Source: Laccaria trichodermophora (taxonomy: Eukaryota; Basidiomycota; Agaricomycetes; Agaricales; Hydnangiaceae). From it: DNA of 64,000 nucleotides. Both the position numbers and the translations under genes were made by a program. This document shows, piece after piece, positions 33,852-43,778 of the stretch. Within the stretch, counting starts at the first letter, position 1, and the number at the start of each line of letters is the position of its first letter. The notes beneath the pieces were generated by a model. That model did not search any database. It had not been told where the DNA came from and saw only the letters and a list, made by a program, of their open reading frames with translations. Where the stretch lies: positions 124,001 to 188,000 of the forward strand of contig JACTVC010000005.1 of NCBI GenBank assembly GCA_018417955.1. Direction: 5' to 3'.

Positions 33852-35785
33852 CACTTCAGTCACCCACCTTGACCAAGCTATTAGCTAGGAAATCTTGAAA
33901 AATTATCCAGGCTAATAGATCCTTTGGCTGGTTATTTTTTTGCCTCTGGAGAAAAATATATTATTACATTGGGCAAAAATGTTTGGCCTTCAATATTGTG
34001 ACCAGAAATATTTGGGCTCATATTTTGTATTGAAAAATATCCTAGCCATCTGAAAGTGGTAGGAAATTTTTGAACCATATCACACTGCTGAGAAATCTTT
34101 TAGCCATGTCACACTGCTGAAAAATGTTTTGACCATGTCACACTGCTCGGAAATCTTTTAGCCATGTCACACTGCTCAGAAATCTTTTAGCCATGTCACA
34201 TAGGCAAAAAATTTCCTGCCAGTGTCATGGAGTATCTGGGGTCCTAGTTTCAAAAAAAAAAACTTCAAAAATTTCTGACCATTCAAACTTTTATCTTCTG
34301 GATTCAACTTTTCTACAAAATTTATCATAAAGATCATTTTAGTCCTCAATTTGCCTTTTTAGTTTATATTGTATTTTTATTATAGAAAAACCAGATTATA
34401 TATTGCATTCAGCTCTATCTATTGGTGGTATTCAGCTATTTGTTATATAGTTATAGCCTCTAAATTCTGCTCTATCAGATAATAAAGGTTGTTACTGACT
34501 GCTCTTATGTTGAGTGTATATTAATAACTGCCTATAATAGACTAGCCTTACTTACTGAATTATTACTGATGTCTATTATTCTTGCAAATTACCAGAAGTA
34601 AATATTGGCTGATGTGTGAGCCATATTTCTTCACTGAAGTATGTTCCTAAAGACTAGAGAGAGTTTGGGAACTGTCAGATTGACTATGCCAGCTTTTTTT
34701 TTCACTTTTACAGAGGCATATTTCTAAGAACTGCAGAGAGCTCTGAGGATTGTCAGTGTCTAAAGTTATAAATATGTATAATATGATATGATATGATATG
34801 ATGTATTCATGTCTGTTGACTATAATGACATGCTGACTACCAGTACTTTACTGTGCCCCACCTATTTCTGCAGAAATGGCTAGAATCTCCTAGAATTCTC
34901 ATCTCTCTATTACAAATACTTGAATTTCCTTTTTTAGATATAGACCTTAGACCTTGACAACAGTACCCAACAACAAATCCTATTTTTTCTCATTTTTACC
35001 ACATTTTCTAAATGATTTTCATTTAAAATAGTAATCTTGCCTCATTTACTCTGATTTCACCTCTGCAACATTATAACCAATAGTGACTACCATCCAATAT
35101 TTTCTTTAATGTTTCTTGTATTTGATTGTAATTTTCTGGCAATATTTGCACAAATTACCTTATTTGGAAATATGCACAGACCACCAACATTGTAAATAAC
35201 AGTTATAGCTGAATGCAGAATGATAAGCCACACCAGACTGACACATGCATAGGGCAGACTGTCAAATTTTCAAAGCAACATGATGGCTGAGTTCTCACCA
35301 AGTTCTCACAATGAGTCAAATAATTGATGTCACTGTAGTACCACAGTAACATTTGAGAGTCTGCTCTATGTATGTGTTGATCTGCATGACCTATCATTCT
35401 GCATTCAGCTGTGATGGTATGTCTATTCTTTTTCTATTTTTTTTTCTTGTTTTTCCAGCTATATTTGTATCATTTACCATATTAGGAAATATCCACAGAC
35501 TATGTATATGGTATCTAAATATTGTTAACAATAGTCTATTATTTTTCTCTTTTTCTTCTGAGTTTATGGCTATATTTTCATTCATTACCATATTTGGAAA
35601 TATGCACAGACCAAGTAAACAGTACATCAACATTATCAACAACCATTTATATCATGTAAATTTTTTTTCTAATTTTTCTAGCTATATTTGTATTAATTAC
35701 TATTTTAGGAAATGTGCACAGACCATGTATACAATACCCCAATATTGTCAACAACAGTCCATTATTTTTCTCTTTTTCCTTCTAA
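33852..35785 (+). repeat. Left inverted arm of IR-3
   Basis: Near-perfect inverse of 37783-39716. Contains about six 29-bp subterminal units (34050-34210), then unique sequence, then three ~112-bp satellite units (about 35440-35790). Confidence 0.9.
34050..34210 (+). repeat. 29-bp subterminal array in IR-3
   Basis: The shortest array of the three copies, about 5-6 units with core CATGTCACACTGCT. Mirror at about 39358-39518. Confidence 0.8.
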
Positions 35786-35790
35786 TTTTC
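35440..35790 (+). repeat. ~112-bp satellite units inside the IR-3 arm
   Basis: Three consecutive units with TTCTAGCTATATTTGTAT, ATTACCATATTTGGAAAT, GCACAGACCATGTAT and a CATTATTTTTCTCTTTTTC tail. Units of this kind recur in both arms of every IR copy and, in altered form, in the array at 6850-8345. The chance open frame at 35353-35793 lies here and is mirrored at 37784-38215. Confidence 0.8.
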
Positions 35791-37782
35791 TGAATATAAT
35801 TTCTTATCAGGAAATGTGCACAGACCATCAACATACTCTATTATTTTTTCTCTCTCTTTAGTGACTTTTTAGCTCTCTTTTCATCAATTACCTCATTAAT
35901 TTCTGTGGCCAGACCTCATTACACCATATTACAACAGCTACACAGAAATAACAAAAAATAGCAGTAGTGATGTTATAAATGTGGAAAAAGAGATCACATG
36001 ACTGCATCACATGGTTGTATCACAGGATACATCGTATGATATGTCACATGATCACATGAATGATGTCACCTGACTCTTATATATCACATGATTTGTGTCA
36101 CATGACTTTATTATCACACACATGTCATATCATATGACTGTATCACATGATACACAACATAAACAACTATATAATGCATATGAAATAACTATTGTCACAT
36201 ATTTTTTCTCTTTTATTTCTGATTTTCTGGCGATATTTTTACTAATTACCATATTTGGAAACATGCACAGACCAAGTAAATAGTACATCAACATTATCAA
36301 CAACTATTTACATTATGTGAATTTATTTTCTTATTTTTGGATACATTTTCGTTAATTACTATATTAGGAAATGTGCACAGACCATGTGAACAGTACCCCA
36401 TCATCACCACTCTCCCTATTTTTTTCTGATTTTATTCTGGTAAAATTCTGTATAGTAGAATGGATTATCTGTGCATCAAATGCAGGAGCTGTCAATGGAA
36501 TATCTCAACCCCAACTCTCATGGTGCCTCAGATATCAGATGAGATGCAGGCACAGATCATTGTTTGCCATGATGAGCAACATCTATCAGTGCTAGACATT
36601 ACAGGCTTTGGTGGATGTAATTGGTCTCTAACTTCCCAATTTGTGGGTCACAATACAATACATATAAACATGATTCCTAAACTTCATTATGCAAACAGCA
36701 GTGCAAAGCACTGTCACCTCTGCTACCTCTTGGGAAGTCCATGAGTGATTGGATACAGATGCAGGAAGGGATAACACCACAGATCTGATAAGACCTGCCC
36801 TGATAAACTGTGCTGACACTTGTACTCTGGAGTAATGTCAATATAAGTGTCTGGCAAGCTAAGGAGAATTTGATGGTTTGTGTTATGGTGTGAAGACCTT
36901 GCAAGAAGTTTTGAATCTAAGAGAGTCTTACAGAGTCAAGCTAAGTGAGTAGCTACTTATGCTCTGGAATGTTACAAGTGTAGCTGTACTCACCTTTCCC
37001 AGAATGCTGCAGAAAGGTTTAGCAGGATCCTGCCAGAATGTAGGGAAGGGAAAAAGAGTCACAATCTACAGCTGACATTGTCACTCTATTCCTTCACTAA
37101 GCTTGATAAAGAGTCATGAAGACAATAATACTCTTATATGCAAGTGGAAACAGAGAAGATGCATGTACAAAGATGCATAAGAAGTGTGACTACTGTGATA
37201 TGCATATATAGAATCCATTGGATAGGGAATATATCTGATAGCCTGACCCCTCATACATGGGACTACTACTGACAAGTATGGAAATGGCTGGCATATCTGG
37301 GATCTTATCCATCTTTTACATTATTTACTTTCCATTGCTTAGCTATTGTGTCACATGACTCCTTTTGTACTTGTCAGTAGTAGTCATAAATACCAATCAA
37401 GGACATGCATGGATAGGCATGGAAGTAATAGAACAAATAACAAACAAACATCTAACTTATAGTTGTTCATGATCTATGTCATGTGATAGGTCAGATGATG
37501 TGATTATGTCATAGATCATATGATGTGGTCATGTGATCTGTCTTTCCAGGAAAGATTTTGGCACTTACAATACCACCACTGCTATCAGAAAAAAAGGAGA
37601 AAAAATAATAAACTATTGTTAATGGCCTGTGCACATTTCCTATTCTGGAAATATATCCAGAGAGTCAGACAAAAAGGGGGAAAAAAGAAATAGATACATG
37701 GTCTGGGTACATTTCCTAATATAATAATTTAATACAAATAGAGCTAGAAAAATAAGAAAGGAAATTCAATTTAGCCTGAAAA
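35786..37782. other. Loop of IR-3, no gene
   Basis: Contains CATGTGAT clusters (about 35990-36170 and 37480-37545), satellite units, a short piece related to the DIRS gag module (about 36460-36500), and the block CAGATCTGATAAGACCTGCC near 36780. No gene recognised. Confidence 0.6.
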
Positions 37783-39716
37783 ATTAGAAGAAAAAGAGAA
37801 AAATAATGGACTGTTGTTGACAATATTGGGGTATTGTATACATGGTCTGTGCACATTTCCTAAAATAGTAATTAATACAAATATAGCTAGAAAAATTAGA
37901 AAAAAAATTTACATGATATAAATGGTTGTTGATAATGTTGATGTACTGTTTACTTGGTCTGTGCATATTTCCAAATATGGTAATGAATGAAAATATAGCC
38001 ATAAACTCAGAAGAAAAAGAGAAAAATAATAGACTATTGTTAACAATATTTAGATACCATATACATAGTCTGTGGATATTTCCTAATATGGTAAATGATA
38101 CAAATATAGCTGGAAAAACAAGAAAAAAAAATAGAAAAAGAATAGACATACCATCACAGCTGAATGCAGAATGATAGGTCATGCAGATCAACACATACAT
38201 AGAGCAGACTCTCAAATGTTACTGTGGTACTACAGTGACATCAATTATTTGACTCATTGTGAGAACTTGGTGAGAACTCAGCCATCATGTTGCTTTGAAA
38301 ATTTGACAGTCTGCCCTATGCATGTGTCAGTCTGGTGTGGCTTATCATTCTGCATTCAGCTATAACTGTTATTTACAATGTTGGTGGTCTGTGCATATTT
38401 CCAAATAAGGTAATTTGTGCAAATATTGCCAGAAAATTACAATCAAATACAAGAAACATTAAAGAAAATATTGGATGGTAGTCACTATTGGTTATAATGT
38501 TGCAGAGGTGAAATCAGAGTAAATGAGGCAAGATTACTATTTTAAATGAAAATCATTTAGAAAATGTGGTAAAAATGAGAAAAAATAGGATTTGTTGTTG
38601 GGTACTGTTGTCAAGGTCTAAGGTCTATATCTAAAAAAGGAAATTCAAGTATTTGTAATAGAGAGATGAGAATTCTAGGAGATTCTAGCCATTTCTGCAG
38701 AAATAGGTGGGGCACAGTAAAGTACTGGTAGTCAGCATGTCATTATAGTCAACAGACATGAATACATCATATCATATCATATCATATTATACATATTTAT
38801 AACTTTAGACACTGACAATCCTCAGAGCTCTCTGCAGTTCTTAGAAATATGCCTCTGTAAAAGTGAAAAAAAAAGCTGGCATAGTCAATCTGACAGTTCC
38901 CAAACTCTCTCTAGTCTTTAGGAACATACTTCAGTGAAGAAATATGGCTCACACATCAGCCAATATTTACTTCTGGTAATTTGCAAGAATAATAGACATC
39001 AGTAATAATTCAGTAAGTAAGGCTAGTCTATTATAGGCAGTTATTAATATACACTCAACATAAGAGCAGTCAGTAACAACCTTTATTATCTGATAGAGCA
39101 GAATTTAGAGGCTATAACTATATAACAAATAGCTGAATACCACCAATAGATAGAGCTGAATGCAATATATAATCTGGTTTTTCTATAATAAAAATACAAT
39201 ATAAACTAAAAAGGCAAATTGAGGACTAAAATGATCTTTATGATAAATTTTGTAGAAAAGTTGAATCCAGAAGATAAAAGTTTGAATGGTCAGAAATTTT
39301 TGAAGTTTTTTTTTTTGAAACTAGGACCCCAGATACTCCATGACACTGGCAGGAAATTTTTTGCCTATGTGACATGGCTAAAAGATTTCTGAGCAGTGTG
39401 ACATGGCTAAAAGATTTCCGAGCAGTGTGACATGGTCAAAACATTTTTCAGCAGTGTGACATGGCTAAAAGATTTCTCAGCAGTGTGATATGGTTCAAAA
39501 ATTTCCTACCACTTTCAGATGGCTAGGATATTTTTCAATACAAAATATGAGCCCAAATATTTCTGGTCACAATATTGAAGGCCAAACATTTTTGCCCAAT
39601 GTAATAATATATTTTTCTCCAGAGGCAAAAAAATAACCAGCCAAAGGATCTATTAGCCTGGATAATTTTTCAAGATTTCCTAGCTAATAGCTTGGTCAAG
39701 GTGGGTGACTGAAGTG
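37783..39716 (-). repeat. Right inverted arm of IR-3
   Basis: Mirror of 33852-35785; see IR-3. Confidence 0.9.
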
Positions 39717-40740
39717 CGCATGTACATGATGTGCCTAATGATGAAAGTCTTAGGAAGCTCCTTTTCGTGACCTATTTGACGGAAATATTGGCCTTCGTAG
39801 ACTCTGTTAATCTTAGCTTGCCAAGCTTCTCCTAAATACCCGTCTTTGATTCCTCTGAGGTAATTTATATAGTGGGATCGCATATTCGCTTGTTCTTCGA
39901 ATGTAAGCGTGGAAAACCAATCTTTGATGTCTGAACCATCTTCCAGATTCATCCACAGCCAGTAACCTAGAGCTTCTGGAAGGTCTCCTTCTAACGCGGC
40001 AAGCTGTTGAATCTTCATGAAGTACTGCACCGCGGTGTTAGGATTTCCGTCCCATCGCGGTAAGGATTCCTGCTTGATTTCCGTTTTGATGGTTGGCTTT
40101 ATCTGTCCATAAGGTATTGTAACCTTCCTCCTTTTTGTTCCGCTAACGGTACTCCTGGAGTCGTTGTCATCCGATGAATCAGAACTTGGGCTCGAGTCGT
40201 CTCCATCACTTGGCTCGGCTGGCAGCCCTCGACCTCTTCGTCCGCGTCTAGATGAACCAGAGTCAGAAGTCCCTCTGCGATCATGTCTAGCATTTCTGCT
40301 ATTCCTGCGCCCAGATCGGCTTCTATTACTTCCGCCATCATCATCGTCGTCTCCTTCGTCATCAGGTGGGTCTTCATTGGAACGATGCCTCATGGATCCA
40401 ACGACACGTTGTTTGTTGGATGGAATCGAACTCTTTCTCCGGTTGGAAGAAGACAAGTGTGGTGGAGGCTGACGGTCAGGCCATTCGCGTAATCCCTGCG
40501 AGGAACTCGCTCCTTGCTTTTCGTTGGCCCAAATAGGTATCTGCGGAGTGGCAATGCCGAATAAAACGTTTTGGTTCATTTTCGTCGGCTTCCCAGATAC
40601 AGTACTATTCATTGTTAATCTAGGTTTCAATCTTCCTCCATCGAACCACTTGTTCGGTCCTTTATACAGAGTATCAGATCCTAACCAGATTCTATCAGTT
40701 GTCGCTTCGTCATCATCATCCAGGGATTAACATACTCTTC
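39717..40740 (-). pseudogene. Ty3-A Gag, N-terminal part
   Basis: The frame is open from about 40735, overlapping the end of ORF1 by a few codons in another phase, down to the IR-3 insertion. An Asp/Ser/Arg-rich disordered stretch (about 40140-40390 on the plus strand) precedes the capsid-like helical domain that starts near QESLPRWDGNPNTAVQYFMK. The match in position and style to the Ty3-B capsid (VLPEWDGAGETAIDYLSGMG) supports the call. The start codon is not obvious; expression may need a frameshift or re-initiation after ORF1. Confidence 0.78.
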
Positions 40741-41984
40741 AAAGTATTCGGTAAAGGTAATATGTTTGTCCACGGCTTAGACTGGCTTAAAGCAGATTCC
40801 GCTTGGGGAGGCAGTCGGGCACAATGGTGCGGAAAATTTTGGTAAAGGTAACGAAGTCGTTGATCAGCCGACGGTAATTCTTGTAACCCCACATGTAGGT
40901 CGGGTAGAGTAGATATTGGAGATAATAACACGTCCTCCTCTTCGGGAGAATGTTGGTATTGTAAAGCATATTTCTGTAAGGTACGATGGCCTAATTCGAA
41001 ACGTGTCTGCAGCGCCTTCCATGCTACATTCAGTTGCGGAAGACTCGAAGTTCCATTTAAGAAATACATAAGCGTATCCTTAGGATCCACTGCGAATTTC
41101 CGAGTTCGTTCCTCTATGAGACCAGCAGCTCTCTCCATGAATACTTGTAATTCGACTGCGGTTTTGTCAACGGTAGCTAATAAATCTTTTGACAAACGAT
41201 ATTTGGTAATGCTTCTGTTTCTATCCTCTAGTCTTTCGACATGTTCAGAGTCTAGATCCGTCATAGAAACTAGCAGGTTTACCCAGGTTTCCGTTGAAAC
41301 ACCGCCATCTCCATGTTCACCCGTATATTCCTCTAATATCTTCACCATAGGAGAGTTCTTCGAGGAACTATCTCCTCTAGCTCCAATAGGGAAGTTCGGC
41401 TCGTCGCCTTCCATTATAGTCTCGAATCCTGGGGTCATACTAGGTTCAGGGCTGTCGTCTTCTGCTGCATCTGCTTTGAGAGTTGATTCTCGCGAGGCTT
41501 GCGTTCTCGAAGTGGCCGCTACGGGCGGTAATGCCGTGACAGTAATGTTCGAAGTAGTCGGTTTAGACTTTGAGGCGGTGAGAGTGAAAGTAGAGAGTGG
41601 GGAGGTAGGTTTCGTAGTTGTTTGAGTAGGGGTAGGTTGTGATGTTTTCCTTCGAGTTATGTTCGAAGTCTGTATGCCTAGACGGCTCGAGATAGACGTG
41701 TCTGTGGTAGATGTCGGAGTAGGGGTAGGGATGTTTGTAGGCTTTGTAGGAGATACTGATCTTGACAATTCTCTCGATCCGCGAGCGGTATGAGTAGATC
41801 TAGAAGATCGGTTGAAAGAGTAAGATGGTACGGTAGAGCCGGCGGTGCGATTCGAAGTTGTGTGATCGATAACAGGGCCCTGAGTGATAGTAGCGGACGT
41901 GCTATCCGATGCTTCCTCACTAGGCCTAGTCTTCTTACTTTTGGGGTCGGCCAGGTTGTCAATGGATCCCACAGTGTCCACCTT
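40716..41984 (-). CDS. ORF1 of Ty3-A, unknown protein before Gag
   Basis: An open frame of about 422 codons that begins inside or directly next to the 5' LTR and stops with TGA at 40716-40718. There is no ATG near the LTR edge; a GTG at 41981 takes its place. The frame runs on into the LTR for about 17 codons to a TAG. The first 170 residues are Thr/Ser/Pro-rich and low complexity. Residues about 200-420 are predicted helical with many charged residues. I do not recognise a domain. An ORF of the same style occupies the same position in Ty3-B, so this may be a lineage-specific gene or an N-terminal extension of Gag. Confidence 0.6.
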   Translation of the reverse strand, partial: KVDTVGSIDNLADPKSKKTRPSEEASDSTSATITQGPVIDHTTSNRTAGSTVPSYSFNRSSRSTHTARGSRELSRSVSPTKPTNIPTPTPTSTTDTSISSRLGIQTSNITRRKTSQPTPTQTTTKPTSPLSTFTLTASKSKPTTSNITVTALPPVAATSRTQASRESTLKADAAEDDSPEPSMTPGFETIMEGDEPNFPIGARGDSSSKNSPMVKILEEYTGEHGDGGVSTETWVNLLVSMTDLDSEHVERLEDRNRSITKYRLSKDLLATVDKTAVELQVFMERAAGLIEERTRKFAVDPKDTLMYFLNGTSSLPQLNVAWKALQTRFELGHRTLQKYALQYQHSPEEEDVLLSPISTLPDLHVGLQELPSADQRLRYLYQNFPHHCARLPPQAESALSQSKPWTNILPLPNTLKSMLIPG

Positions 41985-42534
41985 TGTAATAGGTGTTCCG
42001 TGAGCTAGGGAAAGGGAGTGGGATTTCTAGACCAACGACAGGTGAGCTGGCAGACACGGAGTCACAGGGATTACAATGGTGTGCGATTGAACGTCAGTTA
42101 CGGTCTAATCTCACAGCTACTTAGCGGAGATCATTGACGCTTTGGATATCCATTGCACGATCTCGGCACTTTCTCAGGAAATCCTTGAGAAAGTAGTAAG
42201 AGGGAGAGAGAGAGCAGATGACGTTTGTATGATTCCCGAACACCTCGAAGAGAGTATTCAGTGGCTTTACTAAACTCAAAGCACTTACTATACTTTAGGG
42301 GGAATGCAATACGACGCGATTCCTAACGCAAAGTATACGTATTGGTGGTTTGAAAGATAGAAAAAGGTAATGTTACATCCGTGTGACTAGAAGTATGTAA
42401 TACGAGTTGAATTGCATGCTTATGTGAGCGAGTGTCACACATGTAATAATAAAAGTAAAGTAAAAGTATGTCCATAGTGAATGCTCTCTGGAATTCGTGA
42501 AGTGGGGATTATCGCTGGTAGGACATCCGTTACA
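41985..42534 (-). repeat. 5' LTR of Ty3-A (550 bp)
   Basis: Same length as the 3' LTR with 14 substitutions. Inner edge joins ORF1; a primer binding site is not certain (a TGGACACTG word lies 4 nt inside). Confidence 0.95.
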
Positions 42535-42539
42535 ATCTC

Positions 42540-43396
42540 CCTGACAATAAGCCAACTTAATAAATTGGCTGCAGACATAATTGTGGGGGGCTACTGTCAT
42601 ATTTCAAAAAGCTGGATGTGAACAGTGATCTTATGGATATTCTGATGGACACCAAGCACAATGAATATTATTAAGAGTGATGAAGATGGCTCCAAAACAA
42701 TGGAGCAAGGGGAAGGAAATGTGCTTTTTCTCTCTGGTCTCAAACTTCAAGTGCAGTATCAAGGCAGTAACCACATTCAAAGGTAGCACATACATAATTT
42801 ATTCCATTGTATGTAGTCTTTTGGAGTCTCAGTTTTCTCTCCTGTGAACCTCTTGATCTGTCCCACTGAGAAATCCAGTCAGAGCATTCATAGTACACCT
42901 TGTGACATGCAGGGCGGGCATGGAGCACCCTGAATAAATACAGCCATTCCTCATATCTTACAACAATATGCCAAGCAACTACCATTACATCCCATCCACA
43001 AGTTGTGAGTATATTTTGATGATGTACTTGTGGTAGAAGGAGGGCAGCTAAATCATGGAGCAATGGCAGGATATGATCAACATAGCCACAGCCTAAAACA
43101 GATGTTTATATACAAACAAGGGTGCACAGTGAAAATTTGCGTATGGTTTATGATTATGCAGGTAGCTGTAACATAAGTATCTGCTTTTTATTACCTCTTT
43201 ACAAGGCAACAAAACCTGTTTTCCCCTTGTGGTACTGTACTAATTCAATCAATTCATCACACCTTGTGACCTGTGACCTGCATAATGAAATTTTTGTTTC
43301 GTCACATTACTGAGAGAGGTGTGACCCACTGAAAATTTTGTCAAGCTGTAGGGGCAGGTGGCCCATTTTTCCATTAAAAAGAAAAATTGAAATAGA
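42540..43396. other. Gene-free spacer between the two Ty3 elements
   Basis: 857 bp of ordinary AT-rich sequence. No gene or clear repeat. It is the original flanking DNA of Ty3-B, continuing at 56393. Confidence 0.6.
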
Positions 43397-43401
43397 GTCT
43401 G
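43397..43401. other. Target site duplication of Ty3-B, left copy
   Basis: GTCTG, repeated at 56388-56392. Confidence 0.9.
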
Positions 43402-43778
43402 TGTAACGGCGTAGGGACACCCCGAACTCTTGCATGACACTTGGAACACCGTATTTACTAGTATTTGTTCTTAGTTATAGAATGTTGCGTACACTCTAGT
43501 AGACCTTACCTTTTACCACTAAACATTCGTATAACAATGTGGATTGGGTCACGGATACGGTTTACGGCTAGGCAGCCTTACGCCTCCCCTCCGGGATACC
43601 AGAGCCCCGCATCAGGTGACAACGCTCCCGATCCGGGGTCACAGGATACCTTAGGCGCCCGCCCGTCATGCGGAACCGCGCCATCAACCCTAATTCCCAA
43701 TCACTACATTAACTCCGCCTCCTGCTCCGTACGCTCACGGACTCCTCAAGAAGTCCAGGACGATACTACGGTTTCACA
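43402..43778 (+). repeat. 5' LTR of Ty3-B (377 bp)
   Basis: TGTAACGG ... GTTTCACA. The ORF1 start codon lies inside it. Confidence 0.95.

Larger units (their letters stand above)
33852..39716. mobile_element. Palindromic fold-back DNA element IR-3 (5865 bp)
   Basis: CACTTCAG...CTGAAGTG ends, 7-bp duplication CGCATGT, inserted in the gag gene of Ty3-A. The arms 33852-35785 and 37783-39716 pair with a constant coordinate sum of 73568 over their whole length, with no net indel and very few mismatches in the stretches I compared by eye; even homopolymer and GATAT runs match. The loop is about 2.0 kb. Closely related to IR-1. No transposase-like frame. The two reading halves of Gag are restored when it is removed, so the insertion is recent relative to Ty3-A. 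Confidence 0.93.
24424..42534 (-). mobile_element. Ty3/Gypsy chromovirus Ty3-A (old, split by IR-3)
   Basis: A complete LTR retrotransposon on the minus strand. Order from 5' to 3': LTR, ORF1, Gag, protease, RT-RNase H-integrase-chromodomain, a long CTTTTT tract, ORF3, polypurine tract, LTR. It spans 18111 bp, or about 12.2 kb without the 5865-bp IR-3. LTR ends are TG...CA. The two LTRs differ at 14 of 550 positions, all CpG-type transitions. The coding region has four in-frame TGA codons, so this copy is inactive. It shares its LTR start (TGTAACGG) and polypurine tract with Ty3-B but is otherwise diverged. Confidence 0.93.

Noticed and set aside
35353..35793. 146-codon open frame in the IR-3 arm, with an identical partner at 37784-38215
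   Set aside because: It lies in AT-rich ~112-bp satellite, is Phe/Ile-rich by composition, and is mirrored because the arms are identical. No conserved domain.
33852..39716. Palindromes as assembly artefacts
   Set aside because: Exact 7-bp duplications at the outer ends, distinct loops, and restored reading frames after removal argue for real insertions, though long-read confirmation of the arms would still help.
40164..40472. Plus-strand frame rich in Ser/Pro over the Ty3-A gag
   Set aside because: Complement of the low-complexity Asp/Ser/Arg stretch of Gag.
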